Below are positions 27,543 through 36,351 of a stretch of DNA of 64,000 nt, in pieces. The notes under the pieces were generated by a model. That model was not told the origin of the DNA. It did not search any database and saw only the letters and a program-made list of their open reading frames with translations. The position numbers were made by a program, and so were the translations under genes. Within the stretch, counting starts at the first letter, position 1. Every line of letters starts with the position of its first letter. The stretch is from CBDCBA01 sp965214125 (GTDB taxonomy: Bacteria > Planctomycetota > Phycisphaerae > Tepidisphaerales > Tepidisphaeraceae), in contig CBDCBA010000032.1 in assembly GCA_965214125.1 (NCBI GenBank), positions 1-64,000 on the forward strand, written 5' to 3'.

Positions 27543-28649
27543 GTGGAACGCCTTGCGATCCCGGTCCTCGCGGGCATGGGCAACGGCCTGATGGCCCAGC
27601 CAATGGTCCGCCAACTCGCGGCGGCGTTCCCCGCGGCGAGCGTCTCGGTGTTCGCTCGAAATCAAAGCATTGCCAGCGTCTTCGACCGACTGCCGGAGGT
27701 CACGAACGTCGAGGTGTTCAGCAATGAACCGCGCCAGTTCACACGATTGCTGCGGGCAATGCGCCGCCTGCGGGCGGATGTGTGCGTGGTCCCGTACCCG
27801 AGCAATCGCTGGCAGTATTCGCTTCTGGCGGCGGCGTGCGGGGCGACGCGGACGCTCGCGCACCGCTATCTGGTCGGGCGTCGCCGCTCGCCGCGACGAT
27901 CGGTGGAGTTGGTCGACGCGGTGCCTGGGCGTCACGACGTGCTGTCGAACCTCGACCTGCTGCGCCCCCTCGGGATCGATCCGGACGAGACGATGGAACC
28001 GACGTTCCCGCTCCATCGGGATGAAGTTGCCCACGCCCGACTGCGGGTCGGGGACCCGCAGCTACCGGAGCACTTGATCCCTCTTGATTCCCAAGCGGTA
28101 GCTGCGGGTCCACGACCCGCAGTCAGAGTCTGCGCCATCCACGCGGGCAGTGGCAACACGATCTTCGCCCTCAGCAAGCGATGGCCACCCGAGCGCTGGG
28201 CGGCGCTCGTTCCCGCGCTGCGTGACGAGCTGAACCTCGCCCCGATTCTCCTCGAAGGCCCGGAAGATCGCGGCGTCGGCGACCTCATCCGGGCGCACGT
28301 GGACGTGCCCGTGCTCCGCCTCGCCGGCCCCCTCGCCGACGCCGCGGCGGTGCTGGCGGCGTGCGACCTGTACATCGGCAGCGACAGCGGTCTGGCGCAC
28401 CTCGCGGCCGCCGTCGGGACGCCGCCCGTCACCCTCTTCGGCCCCGCGCGACCGGACGAGGTCTGCCCGTTCGATTATCGCGACCTTGTCGTTCAGACCC
28501 CGGCCGCGTGTGCGCCGTGCTTTGGGTATCCACAGGAATCGACCAGCCCCCGCGTCGCCTGCCGGCCGCCCTACTGCATCGGGCAGATCACGCCAGAGCG
28601 CGTGCTGGAGGCGGCGCGGCGGGCGTTAGTCCCCGAACACGCCGACTAG
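27543..28649 (+). CDS. Family 9 glycosyltransferase (heptosyltransferase-like)
   Basis: A 368-residue GT-B enzyme related to ADP-heptose:LPS heptosyltransferases. The C-terminal domain has the donor-site pattern HAGSGNTIFALSKRWPPERWAAL and the later YIGSDSGLAHLAAAVGTPPVTLFGP. GTG 27543 follows the methyltransferase stop by 2 bases. A REPIN-like inverted repeat of 86 bases lies inside the gene, in frame, coding roughly residues 166-194 in the linker between the two domains. Its 3' end overlaps the convergent GT2 gene by 24 bases. The acceptor is likely a surface glycan. Confidence 0.85.
   Translation: MERLAIPVLAGMGNGLMAQPMVRQLAAAFPAASVSVFARNQSIASVFDRLPEVTNVEVFSNEPRQFTRLLRAMRRLRADVCVVPYPSNRWQYSLLAAACGATRTLAHRYLVGRRRSPRRSVELVDAVPGRHDVLSNLDLLRPLGIDPDETMEPTFPLHRDEVAHARLRVGDPQLPEHLIPLDSQAVAAGPRPAVRVCAIHAGSGNTIFALSKRWPPERWAALVPALRDELNLAPILLEGPEDRGVGDLIRAHVDVPVLRLAGPLADAAAVLAACDLYIGSDSGLAHLAAAVGTPPVTLFGPARPDEVCPFDYRDLVVQTPAACAPCFGYPQESTSPRVACRPPYCIGQITPERVLEAARRALVPEHAD
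28039..28124. repeat. REPIN-like inverted repeat within a coding sequence
   Basis: Arms of 29 bases at 28039-28067 and 28096-28124 differ at one position, in the inner loop. Each arm folds alone through CTGCGGGTC/GACCCGCAG-type pairing. The insertion keeps the frame and adds about 29 residues to the glycosyltransferase. Confidence 0.9.
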
Positions 28650-29651
28650 CGCGGTGTTTCCCTCTTCGACGGTCGGGGTGGCTGACGGCTCGTCGCGACG
28701 GCCGCCGTAGTAGCGGGCGCGGGCCAGGTACAGCAACTCCTCGTGGATCAGCCGGTGCCGGCTAAGCATGTCGGCCAGGAGCGCCAGCACCACCAGCAGC
28801 CCGCCGATGATCGCCAATGCTCCGCCGAGGGTCAGCAACTGCGCGAACGGCCGCGTCGTGCCGTTGAAGAGCCACCAGATCGTCAGGAACGCCAGCGACG
28901 CGACGCCGGGCAGCAGGGCCGTTGACGCCAGCACGCCGAAGAAGCGCAGCGGGCGGCCGTCACGCACGGCGCGGATCAGGATGTGCAGCAGGTGGCTGGC
29001 GAAGTAGACCACGTTGCTCGCCACGCGGCTCTGGCCGTGCTGCCGCTCGCCCAGCACCTTGAAGGGCATCTGCTTGATGCGCAGCCCGCGGCTGACGAGG
29101 TAGACGATGCACTCCTCGGTGTACGTCCACCGCCCGAACTGGAGCAGGCGGTACGCGCTTTCGCGGTTGTACGCCCGGAACCCGCAGGAGACGTCGGTGA
29201 AGTCCGTGCCGCAAATCTTGTTGGTCAGCCAGGTGACGGTCGCATTGCCCCAGCGTTTGATCGGCGGCATGTACCCCACGGGCCCGCCGTCGCCGAAGCG
29301 GGTGCAGGCGACGAAGTCGCATTCGCCCGCTACGAGCGGCTGGACGATGTCGGCCACGTCCTTCGACTCAAACTGCCCGTCGCCGTCGAGGTTGACAATC
29401 AAATCGGCGCCGCGGCGGATCGCCCGCTCCATGCCCAGCCGCCAGACCGGCCCCAGGCCGGGGCGGCCGACCATCGGCACGACGATCGCCCCCGCGGCCG
29501 TCGCCTCGGCGGCGGTCGCGTCGGTGCTGGCGTCGTCGATCACCAGCACCTCGAGCTCGCTCACGCCGACGATGTCGCGCGGGATCTCGCGCACGACCTG
29601 GCCGATCGTGGCGGCCTCGTTCTGCGCGGGAATGGTGACGACGAGCTTCAT
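28626..29651 (-). CDS. Family 2 glycosyltransferase with C-terminal membrane helices
   Basis: A 341-residue polyprenyl-phosphate sugar transferase-like protein. It starts MKLVVTIPAQNEAATIGQVV, with VLVIDDASTD for the donor and NLDGDGQFESKD for the metal. Two C-terminal membrane helices follow near residues 245-265 and 275-300 (FFGVLASTALLPGVASLAFLT, LGGALAIIGGLLVVLALLADM). ATG 29651 was chosen as the first codon of the conserved N-terminus. It is divergent from the Gfo/Idh/MocA operon. Confidence 0.85.
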   Translation of the reverse strand: MKLVVTIPAQNEAATIGQVVREIPRDIVGVSELEVLVIDDASTDATAAEATAAGAIVVPMVGRPGLGPVWRLGMERAIRRGADLIVNLDGDGQFESKDVADIVQPLVAGECDFVACTRFGDGGPVGYMPPIKRWGNATVTWLTNKICGTDFTDVSCGFRAYNRESAYRLLQFGRWTYTEECIVYLVSRGLRIKQMPFKVLGERQHGQSRVASNVVYFASHLLHILIRAVRDGRPLRFFGVLASTALLPGVASLAFLTIWWLFNGTTRPFAQLLTLGGALAIIGGLLVVLALLADMLSRHRLIHEELLYLARARYYGGRRDEPSATPTVEEGNTALVGVFGD

Positions 29652-29701
29652 CGCGGGGCGAAGTCTACAGCGGCCGGCGGCCATCGGGTAATGTTCCGGC
29701 C

Positions 29702-30949
29702 ATGCCCGAGGATTCCCCACCGCCCGTCCGCATCGGCATCGTCGGCTGCGGCGTGGTCGCGACCGCGTACTACCTGCCCTACCTGCTCGACGAGCCCCGC
29801 GCCACGGTCGCCGCCGTCTGCGACCTCGACCGCGCCCGCGCCGATGCCTGCAAACGCCTTTTCCGTGCCGAAAAAGCGTACGGCGACTACTTCGAGATGC
29901 TGGATGACGCCAAGCTCGACGCCGTCCTGATCCTGACCGCCCCCGGCACGCACCTGAAGTTCTCCCTCGCAGCGGTCGAGCGCGGGCTGCACCTGCTGAT
30001 CCAGAAGCCGATGGCCCTCGACCTCGACGGCGCGACGGCCATCACCGATGCGGTCCGCAAGGCGAACGTGAAGTGCCTGGTCGAGCCGAGCGACCACACG
30101 CTGCTCGACCCGCAGTACGTGGAACTTCGCAGAATCATCGACAGCGGCGCGCTGGGGCGGCCCTACTGGTTCAAGTACATCGACACCGCCGGCCCCGGCT
30201 ACAGCGCGATGCTCGGCGGCAACCCGTACGGCAACGCCGCCTTTTTCAGCGCCGACTCGGGCGGCATGCTCTTCGACTTCCCGTACGCCCCGTGCCGCAT
30301 CGTCAGCCTGCTGGGCGACTGCAAAAGCGTCAGCGGCACGGCGACCATCAGCGTGCCCGAGCGCCAAATCGTGCCCGATGACGGGTACACCGCGTTTCTT
30401 CAGGAATGCACCGACCCGCACGATTGCAACTACTGGGACCGCGTGATGACCGCCGAAAAGGCCGAGACGATCACGATGGGCGCGCCCGACAATGTCTTCT
30501 CGACCTACGAGATGGACGCCGGCTGGATCGGGACGTTCCACATCGGCCGGCCGTTCCATCCGGTGTTCAAGGGGGCGGACGGCGGGCAGGGTTTGCAGAT
30601 TTTCGGCAGCGACGGCAACGTCATCTTCGGCCACGGGCACTTCGCGAGCGTCATCAGCGCGCACAAGCACCTGCTGCCCGAGACCGACGCCGACGGCTGG
30701 TATCGCATGGGGGTGCTGGGCGACTTCGCCAGGGCGCAGTGGCCCAAGCCGGTGCCGGGAGCGTTCAACTATTACGCCGAGAGCACCAGGCATTTGATCG
30801 ACTGCATCCAGCACGATCGCGACCCGCTGCCCAACGTCGAGTACGGCCGGCACATCACGGAGATGATGTACGGCGCCCTCGTCTCCAGCGATACGGGCCG
30901 GCGCTACGACATGACCACCACGACGAAGGGGCTGCGCGATGGCAAGTGA
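29702..30949 (+). CDS. Gfo/Idh/MocA-family oxidoreductase
   Basis: A 415-residue NAD(P)-dependent dehydrogenase. The Rossmann motif is GIVGCGVVATAYYLPYL near residue 12. The dinucleotide-binding loop has CDLDRARAD, and the conserved Lys-Pro is in LLIQKPMALDLDGA. The C-terminal alpha-beta domain is of the GFO_IDH_MocA_C type. It overlaps the next gene by 11 bases and opens a three-gene operon. The substrate is probably a sugar or cyclitol. Confidence 0.87.
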   Translation: MPEDSPPPVRIGIVGCGVVATAYYLPYLLDEPRATVAAVCDLDRARADACKRLFRAEKAYGDYFEMLDDAKLDAVLILTAPGTHLKFSLAAVERGLHLLIQKPMALDLDGATAITDAVRKANVKCLVEPSDHTLLDPQYVELRRIIDSGALGRPYWFKYIDTAGPGYSAMLGGNPYGNAAFFSADSGGMLFDFPYAPCRIVSLLGDCKSVSGTATISVPERQIVPDDGYTAFLQECTDPHDCNYWDRVMTAEKAETITMGAPDNVFSTYEMDAGWIGTFHIGRPFHPVFKGADGGQGLQIFGSDGNVIFGHGHFASVISAHKHLLPETDADGWYRMGVLGDFARAQWPKPVPGAFNYYAESTRHLIDCIQHDRDPLPNVEYGRHITEMMYGALVSSDTGRRYDMTTTTKGLRDGK

Positions 30950-31940
30950 CACCGGGCAACTCCGCGTCGGATTGATCGGCTTGGCCTTTGGCTACCACCA
31001 TCTGCGCACCCTTGCGAGCCGCGGCGACTGCCGCGTTGTCGCCGTCGCCGACCGCAGCAGCAAGGGGCTGGACGACGCCGCGAGGCAGTACGGCTTCACG
31101 CCCTACCGCGACGCGATTGAGATGCTCGATCGCGAGTCGCTCGACGCGGTTGTGCTCTGCATCTCGCCCAAGGGGCGCCGCCCGCTGATCGAGAAGGCGG
31201 TGGCGAAGAACGTGGCAATGTTCATCGAGAAGCCGTGGGCCAGCAACGGCGAGCACGCGCGTGAACTGGCGAAACTTGCTGAAGATTCGGCCGCGCCGGT
31301 CATGGTCGCCTTCAGCTTCCGCTTCCTGCCGGCGATGGCGAAGCTGAAGGAACTCGTCGACGGCGAGCTGGGCCGCGTGCGCCTGCTGAGCGGCCAGTAC
31401 GTGATGAACTACTTGCCGCCAACGGACTTCTGGCTCTGGGACGACGCCAACGGCGGCGGGCTGTTCAACGAGAACTCGTGCCACCTCTTCGATGCCGTCT
31501 GCCACCTGATGGGTCGGCCGACGCGCGTGTTTGCCGAGGGCGGGCGTTTTGCCGACCGCCCCGGCGAGGACGCGGCCGCCATCACGCTTCATTTTGAGGG
31601 CGGCGGCATCGCGACCCTGGCGGTCGGCGCGATCGGGACAGCCGGCTTCGAAGACTTCCCCCGCCTCGACCTCCACGCCGAGCACGGCCAGGCCCAACTG
31701 CGCGGCCGCAACCACATCTGGACCGACCTCGCCTGGGCGACCGATGGCCCGCGGCAGTCGATCGCCACGACGCCCGAGGGCATCGCCGACACGCGCTACA
31801 CGAATGCGTTCGACCACTTCTTCGACTGCGTGCGCGAGGGCAAGCCCACCCGCGCCCCGATCGCCGACGGCGTGCTGGCGGTCGACATCGCGATGGCCGT
31901 CGGCGATTCGATCCGCACAGGACACCCCGTCGATCTGTAA
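30939..31940 (+). CDS. Gfo/Idh/MocA-family oxidoreductase
   Basis: A 333-residue paralogue of the upstream gene, at the family's usual length. The N-terminal Rossmann motif is degenerate (GLIGLAFGYHHLRTL), and the conserved EKP is FIEKPWASNGEHA. The substrate-domain pattern GGGLFNENSCHLFD fits sugar dehydrogenases. Tight overlap with its neighbour suggests coupled translation and possibly sequential or heteromeric action. Confidence 0.85.
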   Translation: MASDTGQLRVGLIGLAFGYHHLRTLASRGDCRVVAVADRSSKGLDDAARQYGFTPYRDAIEMLDRESLDAVVLCISPKGRRPLIEKAVAKNVAMFIEKPWASNGEHARELAKLAEDSAAPVMVAFSFRFLPAMAKLKELVDGELGRVRLLSGQYVMNYLPPTDFWLWDDANGGGLFNENSCHLFDAVCHLMGRPTRVFAEGGRFADRPGEDAAAITLHFEGGGIATLAVGAIGTAGFEDFPRLDLHAEHGQAQLRGRNHIWTDLAWATDGPRQSIATTPEGIADTRYTNAFDHFFDCVREGKPTRAPIADGVLAVDIAMAVGDSIRTGHPVDL

Positions 31941-31949
31941 GCTCCCGCC

Positions 31950-32765
31950 ATGCGACTCGCACTCGACGCCGGTGAACACACGCTCGACCTCGCGGCCGAA
32001 CTCGGCATTGGCGGCGTGCCGATCGACGGCGGGTCGCTCCTGAACGACGGCGTCGACGCGACGCTCAAGCCCCTGCGCGAGCGCGGCCTGGTGCCGTGCC
32101 AGATCGGCTGCTTTATGTTCAACCCGCTTAGCGACGACGGCAACGACGCCGAGGCGCAGAGGCTGCGCGACGTGATCCCCCTCGCCAGCGACGCCGGCTG
32201 CCGCAACATCGTCATTGGCCCCGGCAACTTCCACCCGAGCGGCTTCGGCGAGCACGACCCGCGCAACGATGAACCCGCCGCGCTCGCCGCGCTTGCCGAC
32301 GCCCTGCAGCCGATGCTCGACCTCTGCGAGCAACACGACGCCCGCCTCTGCATCGAGCCGTACCTCAAGGGCGTCATCAACGGCCCGGACCGCTTCAAGC
32401 AACTGCACGATCGGCTGCAAAGCGAGCGTTTACGGGCGAACGTCGACCCGTCGAGCCTCTACGACTACGCCGACGCGATCGACCCCGCCGCCAAGGTCGC
32501 GGCCGTCTGCGAGGGGCTAGTCGGACACTACGGGGTGATTCACCTGAAGGAAGTCGCCCTCAGGCCCGGCTTTCACGTCCACCTGGAGCTGGCCCCGATC
32601 GGCAGCGGCAAGACCGACTGGGCCGACCTGCTCCGGTGCGCCGCCGAGCACGCGGCGGTAGACGACTGGGCGGTGATCGAGCACGTCTCGTCACCGGAGG
32701 AAGCCCACGCCAGCGTTGCATTCATCCGCGACGCGGCGAGCCAGGCGGGCGTGGAGTTGAAGTAG
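31950..32765 (+). CDS. Sugar phosphate isomerase/epimerase-like TIM-barrel protein
   Basis: A 271-residue member of the xylose-isomerase-like TIM-barrel group (AP_endonuc_2). Metal-site segments can be seen: LCIEPYLKG with its Glu, NVDPSSLYDY with Asp, GVIHLKEVALRPG with His, and WAVIEHV with Glu. It follows the dehydrogenase by 9 bases. A dehydrogenase pair plus such an isomerase commonly handles inositol or rare sugars, which is the likely context here. Confidence 0.8.
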   Translation: MRLALDAGEHTLDLAAELGIGGVPIDGGSLLNDGVDATLKPLRERGLVPCQIGCFMFNPLSDDGNDAEAQRLRDVIPLASDAGCRNIVIGPGNFHPSGFGEHDPRNDEPAALAALADALQPMLDLCEQHDARLCIEPYLKGVINGPDRFKQLHDRLQSERLRANVDPSSLYDYADAIDPAAKVAAVCEGLVGHYGVIHLKEVALRPGFHVHLELAPIGSGKTDWADLLRCAAEHAAVDDWAVIEHVSSPEEAHASVAFIRDAASQAGVELK

Positions 32766-32792
32766 ACGTTGTTCAGAAGTAGACGTTGTTCA
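32761..32792. repeat. Short tandem duplication across a stop codon
   Basis: The 15-base word AGTAGACGTTGTTCA occurs at 32761-32775 and 32778-32792 (period 17). The first copy holds the TAG stop of the isomerase gene. Confidence 0.85.
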
Positions 32793-32805
32793 CACGACAC
32801 GCTCC

Positions 32806-32882
32806 ATAGCCGCGACTCAACGAGTCGCGGTCGGTTGACGACTGCAGCGCCGTCAGACCGCGACTCGTTGAGTCGCGGCTAT
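32806..32882. repeat. REPIN-like inverted repeat
   Basis: Perfect 27-base arms at 32806-32832 and 32856-32882, beginning ATAGCCGCGACTC. Each arm has an inner stem CGCGACTC/GAGTCGCG with loop AAC. It lies 41 bases past the isomerase stop. Confidence 0.9.
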
Positions 32883-33210
32883 CGAGTCACCTGCGCGATG
32901 CCGTCCATCCTCCGATTCGTGACGGCTGCGCAACATCTGGGCGTCGGCGTGGAAGTGTGATGAAGCCGTAAGCACCAGACGAACCCGTGCCGAACGCACG
33001 TCCAGGGGCCCGCTGTTTTTTCTCGGCACCCGATGCGGCTTGGCGGCCCCCAATCGCGATTTTAGACGAGATAGAACGGATTTCTCGCCGCCCGCAACGT
33101 GGTGGCACCGCGATTGACTAGGTGTCTCTCGTGGCCGCTGTGGTGGTGGCCACGGATGGCCCGCGTGGGTCATTCGAGTGAATGGAGCGCGGTTGGTTCC
33201 CACGGGCAGT

Positions 33211-33239
33211 CACCCTCGACCGGCGGTCGGTCGAGGGTG
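33211..33239. repeat. Single palindromic arm
   Basis: Stem CACCCTCGACCG / CGGTCGAGGGTG (12 bases, perfect) with a 5-base loop. It resembles one arm of the double elements, though of a different sequence subfamily. Confidence 0.7.
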
Positions 33240-33321
33240 GCGCTAGCCCAGGGGATTTTTGTCGTTGGTGGGGATTGGTTGATTGGGGATTTGGGGCAGA
33301 TGTTTCGGGCGGCGTCAGTCC

Positions 33322-33365
33322 TGCCTCTAGCCCAATTCCCAATCCCGAATTTCCAATCCCGAACT
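33322..33365. repeat. CCCAATT/CCCGAATT word repeat
   Basis: Near-tandem copies of a 7-8 base word (CCCAATTCCCAATCCCGAAT, then TTCCAATCCCGAA) end just before the esterase start. It belongs with the other word-type repeats at 2909-3014, 22670-22800 and 38224-38309. Confidence 0.65.
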
Positions 33366-33376
33366 ACGCTCACCTC

Positions 33377-34144
33377 GTGAGCCTGCTTCAAGTCGCCTTT
33401 CGCAGCAACGTCCTTCAAAAAGATGTTGGGATGCACGTGCTGCTTCCCGACTCCGGCGGGCCGTGGCCGGTGTTCTACTTGTTGCACGGGCTGAGCGACG
33501 ACTTTACGAAGTGGACGCGCAACACCTCGATCGAGCGCTACGCGGCCGACTATCCGTTCGCGATCGTCATGCCCGATGGCTTTCGCGGGTGCTACACGAA
33601 CAATGAGCAAGGGCCGCGCTACTTCGATTATATGGTCGAGGACGTCGTCGGCTTCGTCGAGCGCAGCTTCCGCGTGCGCACAGATCGTGGCGGGCGGTGC
33701 GTCGGCGGGCTGAGCATGGGCGGGTACGGCTCGATGCTGCTCGGCCTGCGCCGGCCTGATTTGTTCAACAGCGTCGTCAGCCACAGCGGCGCGATGCAAC
33801 TCGGCTCAATGGAGCACGGCCAGTACAAGGGCACGCTGCCGGGCGACGACTTTATCCGCATCTTTACGAGCGACCCGCGCGGCAGCGAGCACGATTTGAT
33901 GCAGCTCGCGAAAGACGTCGCGGCTTCTGACGGCCCAAGGCCGCACCTGCGGATCGACTGCGGCGTGGACGACTTCCTCCTCGATCACAACCGCGGCTTC
34001 CACGCCCACCTCAACTCGATCGGCTACGCCCACGAGTACGCCGAGTGTCCCGGCGAACACAACTGGGCCTACTGGGACGAGCACGTCCGCGAGGCGCTGG
34101 CGTTCCACGCGAAGCACCTCGCGAGCGGTGAGGGCACCCCATAG
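33377..34144 (+). CDS. Esterase of the FrmB/tributyrin esterase family
   Basis: A 255-residue alpha/beta hydrolase. The nucleophile serine is in GGLSMGGYGSMLLG, the acid in RIDCGVDDFLLD, and His in CPGEHNW. The N-terminus has PVFYLLHGLSDDFTKW for the oxyanion region. No signal peptide is visible. GTG 33377 is chosen because it begins the family sequence; the frame is open further upstream but is composed of repeat words there. Its stop codon TAG is the first part of a TAGCTGCG repeat. Confidence 0.85.
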   Translation: MSLLQVAFRSNVLQKDVGMHVLLPDSGGPWPVFYLLHGLSDDFTKWTRNTSIERYAADYPFAIVMPDGFRGCYTNNEQGPRYFDYMVEDVVGFVERSFRVRTDRGGRCVGGLSMGGYGSMLLGLRRPDLFNSVVSHSGAMQLGSMEHGQYKGTLPGDDFIRIFTSDPRGSEHDLMQLAKDVAASDGPRPHLRIDCGVDDFLLDHNRGFHAHLNSIGYAHEYAECPGEHNWAYWDEHVREALAFHAKHLASGEGTP

Positions 34145-34204
34145 CTGCGACCCAACGGGTCGCGGTCTGACCGAGTGGCCGACCGCGACCCGTTGGGTCG
34201 CAGC
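34144..34204. repeat. REPIN-like inverted repeat abutting a stop codon
   Basis: Perfect 24-base arms at 34144-34167 and 34181-34204. The arm continues directly from the esterase TAG stop (34142-34144), so the family's usual TAGCTGCG start is complete. Each arm has its own inner stem CGACCC/GGGTCG with loop AAC. Confidence 0.9.
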
Positions 34205-34239
34205 GATGCAGATTTTCGAATCGGCAGAGGTGGCCGCAC

Positions 34240-34722
34240 TTACGCCGCGAGCGGGTGGATGCTCAGGTAGAGGCCGAGCATGCCGCGGTCGAGTTCGGCC
34301 ATGCCCTCGAAGCAGCCGCCGAGTTGGATGCCGGCCTCGCCCAGATCGGCGCGGCGGGCGACCTTGAAGGCGCCAATCCACTCGCCGCTGAACTCGGCGT
34401 CGTCGGGCGTGCTGTCGGCGAGGCGGACGAAGGGGCGCAGGCCGGCGTGGTCGGGCAGGCTCAGGCGGACGGGCACCGTCTCGCCGGGGCGGATGTCGTC
34501 GCCGGCGGTGCCGTCGAGGATCAGGCGAACCCCGCCGGCCGAGAGGTCGAGGACGTGGCCGATCGGCTCGTAGCCGGCGTCGGTTTGGCGCTCGACGATC
34601 ACGCCCTGGCCGCCCCCGGCGAGCTCGTGGCGACGGTGGCGGCGGCGCTCACAGGCCGCGGCGGCCGCGACGCGGGCGGAATCGAGGGGCGACAGCGGGG
34701 CGGTGAGCTTCATGCGGGGCAT
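34240..34722 (-). CDS. PilZ domain protein (c-di-GMP receptor)
   Basis: A 160-residue protein. The PilZ c-di-GMP-binding motifs are present: the RxxxR element in ERRRHRRHEL and the DxSxxG element in HVLDLSAGGVRLIL. A beta-barrel continuation ends near the C-terminus. No second domain is evident, so it would act as an adaptor in cyclic-di-GMP signalling. ATG 34722 or 34713 are both possible starts; longer frames upstream are proline-rich and not supported. Confidence 0.8.
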   Translation of the reverse strand: MPRMKLTAPLSPLDSARVAAAAACERRRHRRHELAGGGQGVIVERQTDAGYEPIGHVLDLSAGGVRLILDGTAGDDIRPGETVPVRLSLPDHAGLRPFVRLADSTPDDAEFSGEWIGAFKVARRADLGEAGIQLGGCFEGMAELDRGMLGLYLSIHPLAA

Positions 34723-35192
34723 TCGTGTCGGGGCGGGAGGCGTCGGAATCGGGGCGGAACAACGGGCGCCAATCGGCGACGGACGAGGCGATGGCACGGA
34801 CGTCACCATGCCATGCCAACGTCCGAGAACCAATCGGCCATCGGCGCCGCGCGAGGCCACATCCGAGACTTGTCGGTTGCGGCCGGCGGTACATTGGCTT
34901 GAATCGGCACAACCCACGCCCCACCTGAGCCGGCGCACGCGCGGCCCCGCAGTTCGCGGATTCGGGGGGTGGCGGTGGTGGGGCGCCGGTGGCGTTGACA
35001 CGCCGCGAGCGACGATTACACTTCGGGTCGCCGCGCGGTTGCGGAGAGTGGGCTGTGCCCATCGCCCGCCGCGCGGACCCGCCCCCCGACTCTCGCCTGG
35101 CAGCGAGGGTCGGCCCGCGAGCGACGCCCCCTTGTCGCCCGTCCTGCCCCCCCGCCACCGCCCCTCCCCGGCCCCTCCAAGGAGCGTTTCCC

Positions 35193-36047
35193 GTGACCGT
35201 GCTCACCAAAGTGTTCGTCGTCGCCCTGGTGTTCCTCTCGCTGCTGCTGGCAGCGGCGAGCGTCACGTTCCTGAACACCGTGCCGGACTACAACGCCCAG
35301 GCTGAAGGCCTCCAGGCGCAGCTCAGCGTGGCCAACGACACCGCCAACAGCGTGCGTGCTCAGGAGTCGGCCGCCCGCGCCGCGATCGAGCGCCAGCGCG
35401 ACCAGCTCAACGACCAGCTCAGCGACCTCAAGAGCCAGATGGCCTCCATGCAGAGCCAGCTCGCCGAGGCCGAGGCCGAGAAGGCGAACCTGCAAACCCG
35501 GCAGAGCATCCTGCAGACCAACCTCGCCACCGCCGTCAGCGCCGTCAATGCCAACCAGGCCGTGATGGACAACCTGATCGCCCAGGTCGGCACGCTCCAG
35601 CAGGAGAACTTCGCCGCCATCACCCAGCGCAATGAGACCAGCCGCGAGCTCGCGACCGCGGAGAACGAGCTGAACTTCGCCGAGCAGGCCCTGCGCCTCG
35701 AGCGCGAGAAGAACGCCGAGCTGCTGAGCCAGACCACCGAGATGCGCGAGGCCCTCGCCTCGCTCAACTTCAACCTCGGCGACCTCGGCGCGTTCGCCGA
35801 CGTGCGCGGGCAGATCACCGGTAAGCGTCAACTCGCCAACGGCCCGCACGCGAGCATCAGCGTCGGCAGCGAGGACGACGTGGTCCGCGGCATGCGGTTC
35901 GCCGTCTTCGATCAGGACAACAGCGACTTCCTCGGCTTCCTCGACGTGATCGACGTGGATGACAACGTCGCCACCGGCCGCCTCGAAGGCCCGGCCGTCG
36001 ACCGCATCGAGGCCGGCGACCGCGTTCGGACCGACACCGCCTCGTAG
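35193..36047 (+). CDS. Membrane-anchored coiled-coil protein
   Basis: A 284-residue protein. A single N-terminal membrane helix (VFVVALVFLSLLLAAASVTFL) is followed by a coiled coil over roughly residues 35-195 with regular Glu/Leu/Gln heptads. A compact C-terminal beta-type domain ends it (ASISVGSEDDVVRGMRFAVFD, GFLDVIDVDDNVATGRL). AAGGAG lies eight bases before GTG 35193, which decides the start. The function is unknown. The architecture recalls cell-shape or envelope scaffold proteins such as MreC, but the C-terminal domain does not match them clearly. Confidence 0.7.
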   Translation: MTVLTKVFVVALVFLSLLLAAASVTFLNTVPDYNAQAEGLQAQLSVANDTANSVRAQESAARAAIERQRDQLNDQLSDLKSQMASMQSQLAEAEAEKANLQTRQSILQTNLATAVSAVNANQAVMDNLIAQVGTLQQENFAAITQRNETSRELATAENELNFAEQALRLEREKNAELLSQTTEMREALASLNFNLGDLGAFADVRGQITGKRQLANGPHASISVGSEDDVVRGMRFAVFDQDNSDFLGFLDVIDVDDNVATGRLEGPAVDRIEAGDRVRTDTAS

Positions 36048-36106
36048 CACCGGGCCCGCCCGCCGCGTTCGTTCCTGCCCGCCTTCGCCCTGCTTTCGGA
36101 GTTGAT

Positions 36107-36277
36107 ATGTCCCGCGCCCGCACCGAGGCCGTCGTCGTCCGCCCGTCGAACAACATGTACACCGCGATCACCGGCGCCGCCTGCGTCGCGGTGCTCTTCG
36201 CGATCATCCTGCTCTGGCTCCGCTGGAACAGCCTTGTCGCCGACGGCGGGCCCAAGCTGTTCTTCGGGTTCTTCTAG
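36107..36277 (+). CDS. Small membrane protein (56 residues)
   Basis: A 56-codon gene. A basic, Val-rich N-terminus (MSRARTEAVVVRPSNN) precedes one membrane helix (ITGAACVAVLFAIILLWLRW) and a short tail ending FFGFF. CGGAG lies five to six bases upstream of ATG 36107. It follows the coiled-coil gene by 59 bases and precedes a terminator, so the two genes probably form a transcript unit and may interact in the membrane. No known family was recognised. Confidence 0.6.
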   Translation: MSRARTEAVVVRPSNNMYTAITGAACVAVLFAIILLWLRWNSLVADGGPKLFFGFF

Positions 36278-36313
36278 CCAAACCGAACCAACCCTGACGC
36301 GATGAGACGCGAC

Positions 36314-36346
36314 GAGCCCCGCATGCCGATGCGGGGCTCTTCCTTT
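36314..36346 (+). terminator. Rho-independent terminator after the coiled-coil/small membrane pair
   Basis: An 11-base perfect stem (GAGCCCCGCAT / ATGCGGGGCTC), loop GCCG, then TTCCTTTC. It is the strongest terminator in the window and sits just before the GTG start of the acetyltransferase gene. Confidence 0.85.
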
Positions 36347-36351
36347 CGCCC

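Larger units (their letters stand above)
32883..33376. other. Gene-less stretch with repeat remnants
   Basis: About 490 bases with no convincing gene. It holds a single palindromic arm (33211-33239) and, from about 33268 to 33365, runs of GATTGGGGATTTGGGG and CCCAATTCCCAATCCC words. The upstream part is less GC-rich than the surrounding genes and shows no codon bias. The frame of the next gene stays open through the last 195 bases. Confidence 0.6.

Noticed and set aside
30855..32420. 521-codon minus-strand frame across the dehydrogenase genes
   Set aside because: It spans three genes with intact family motifs on the other strand.
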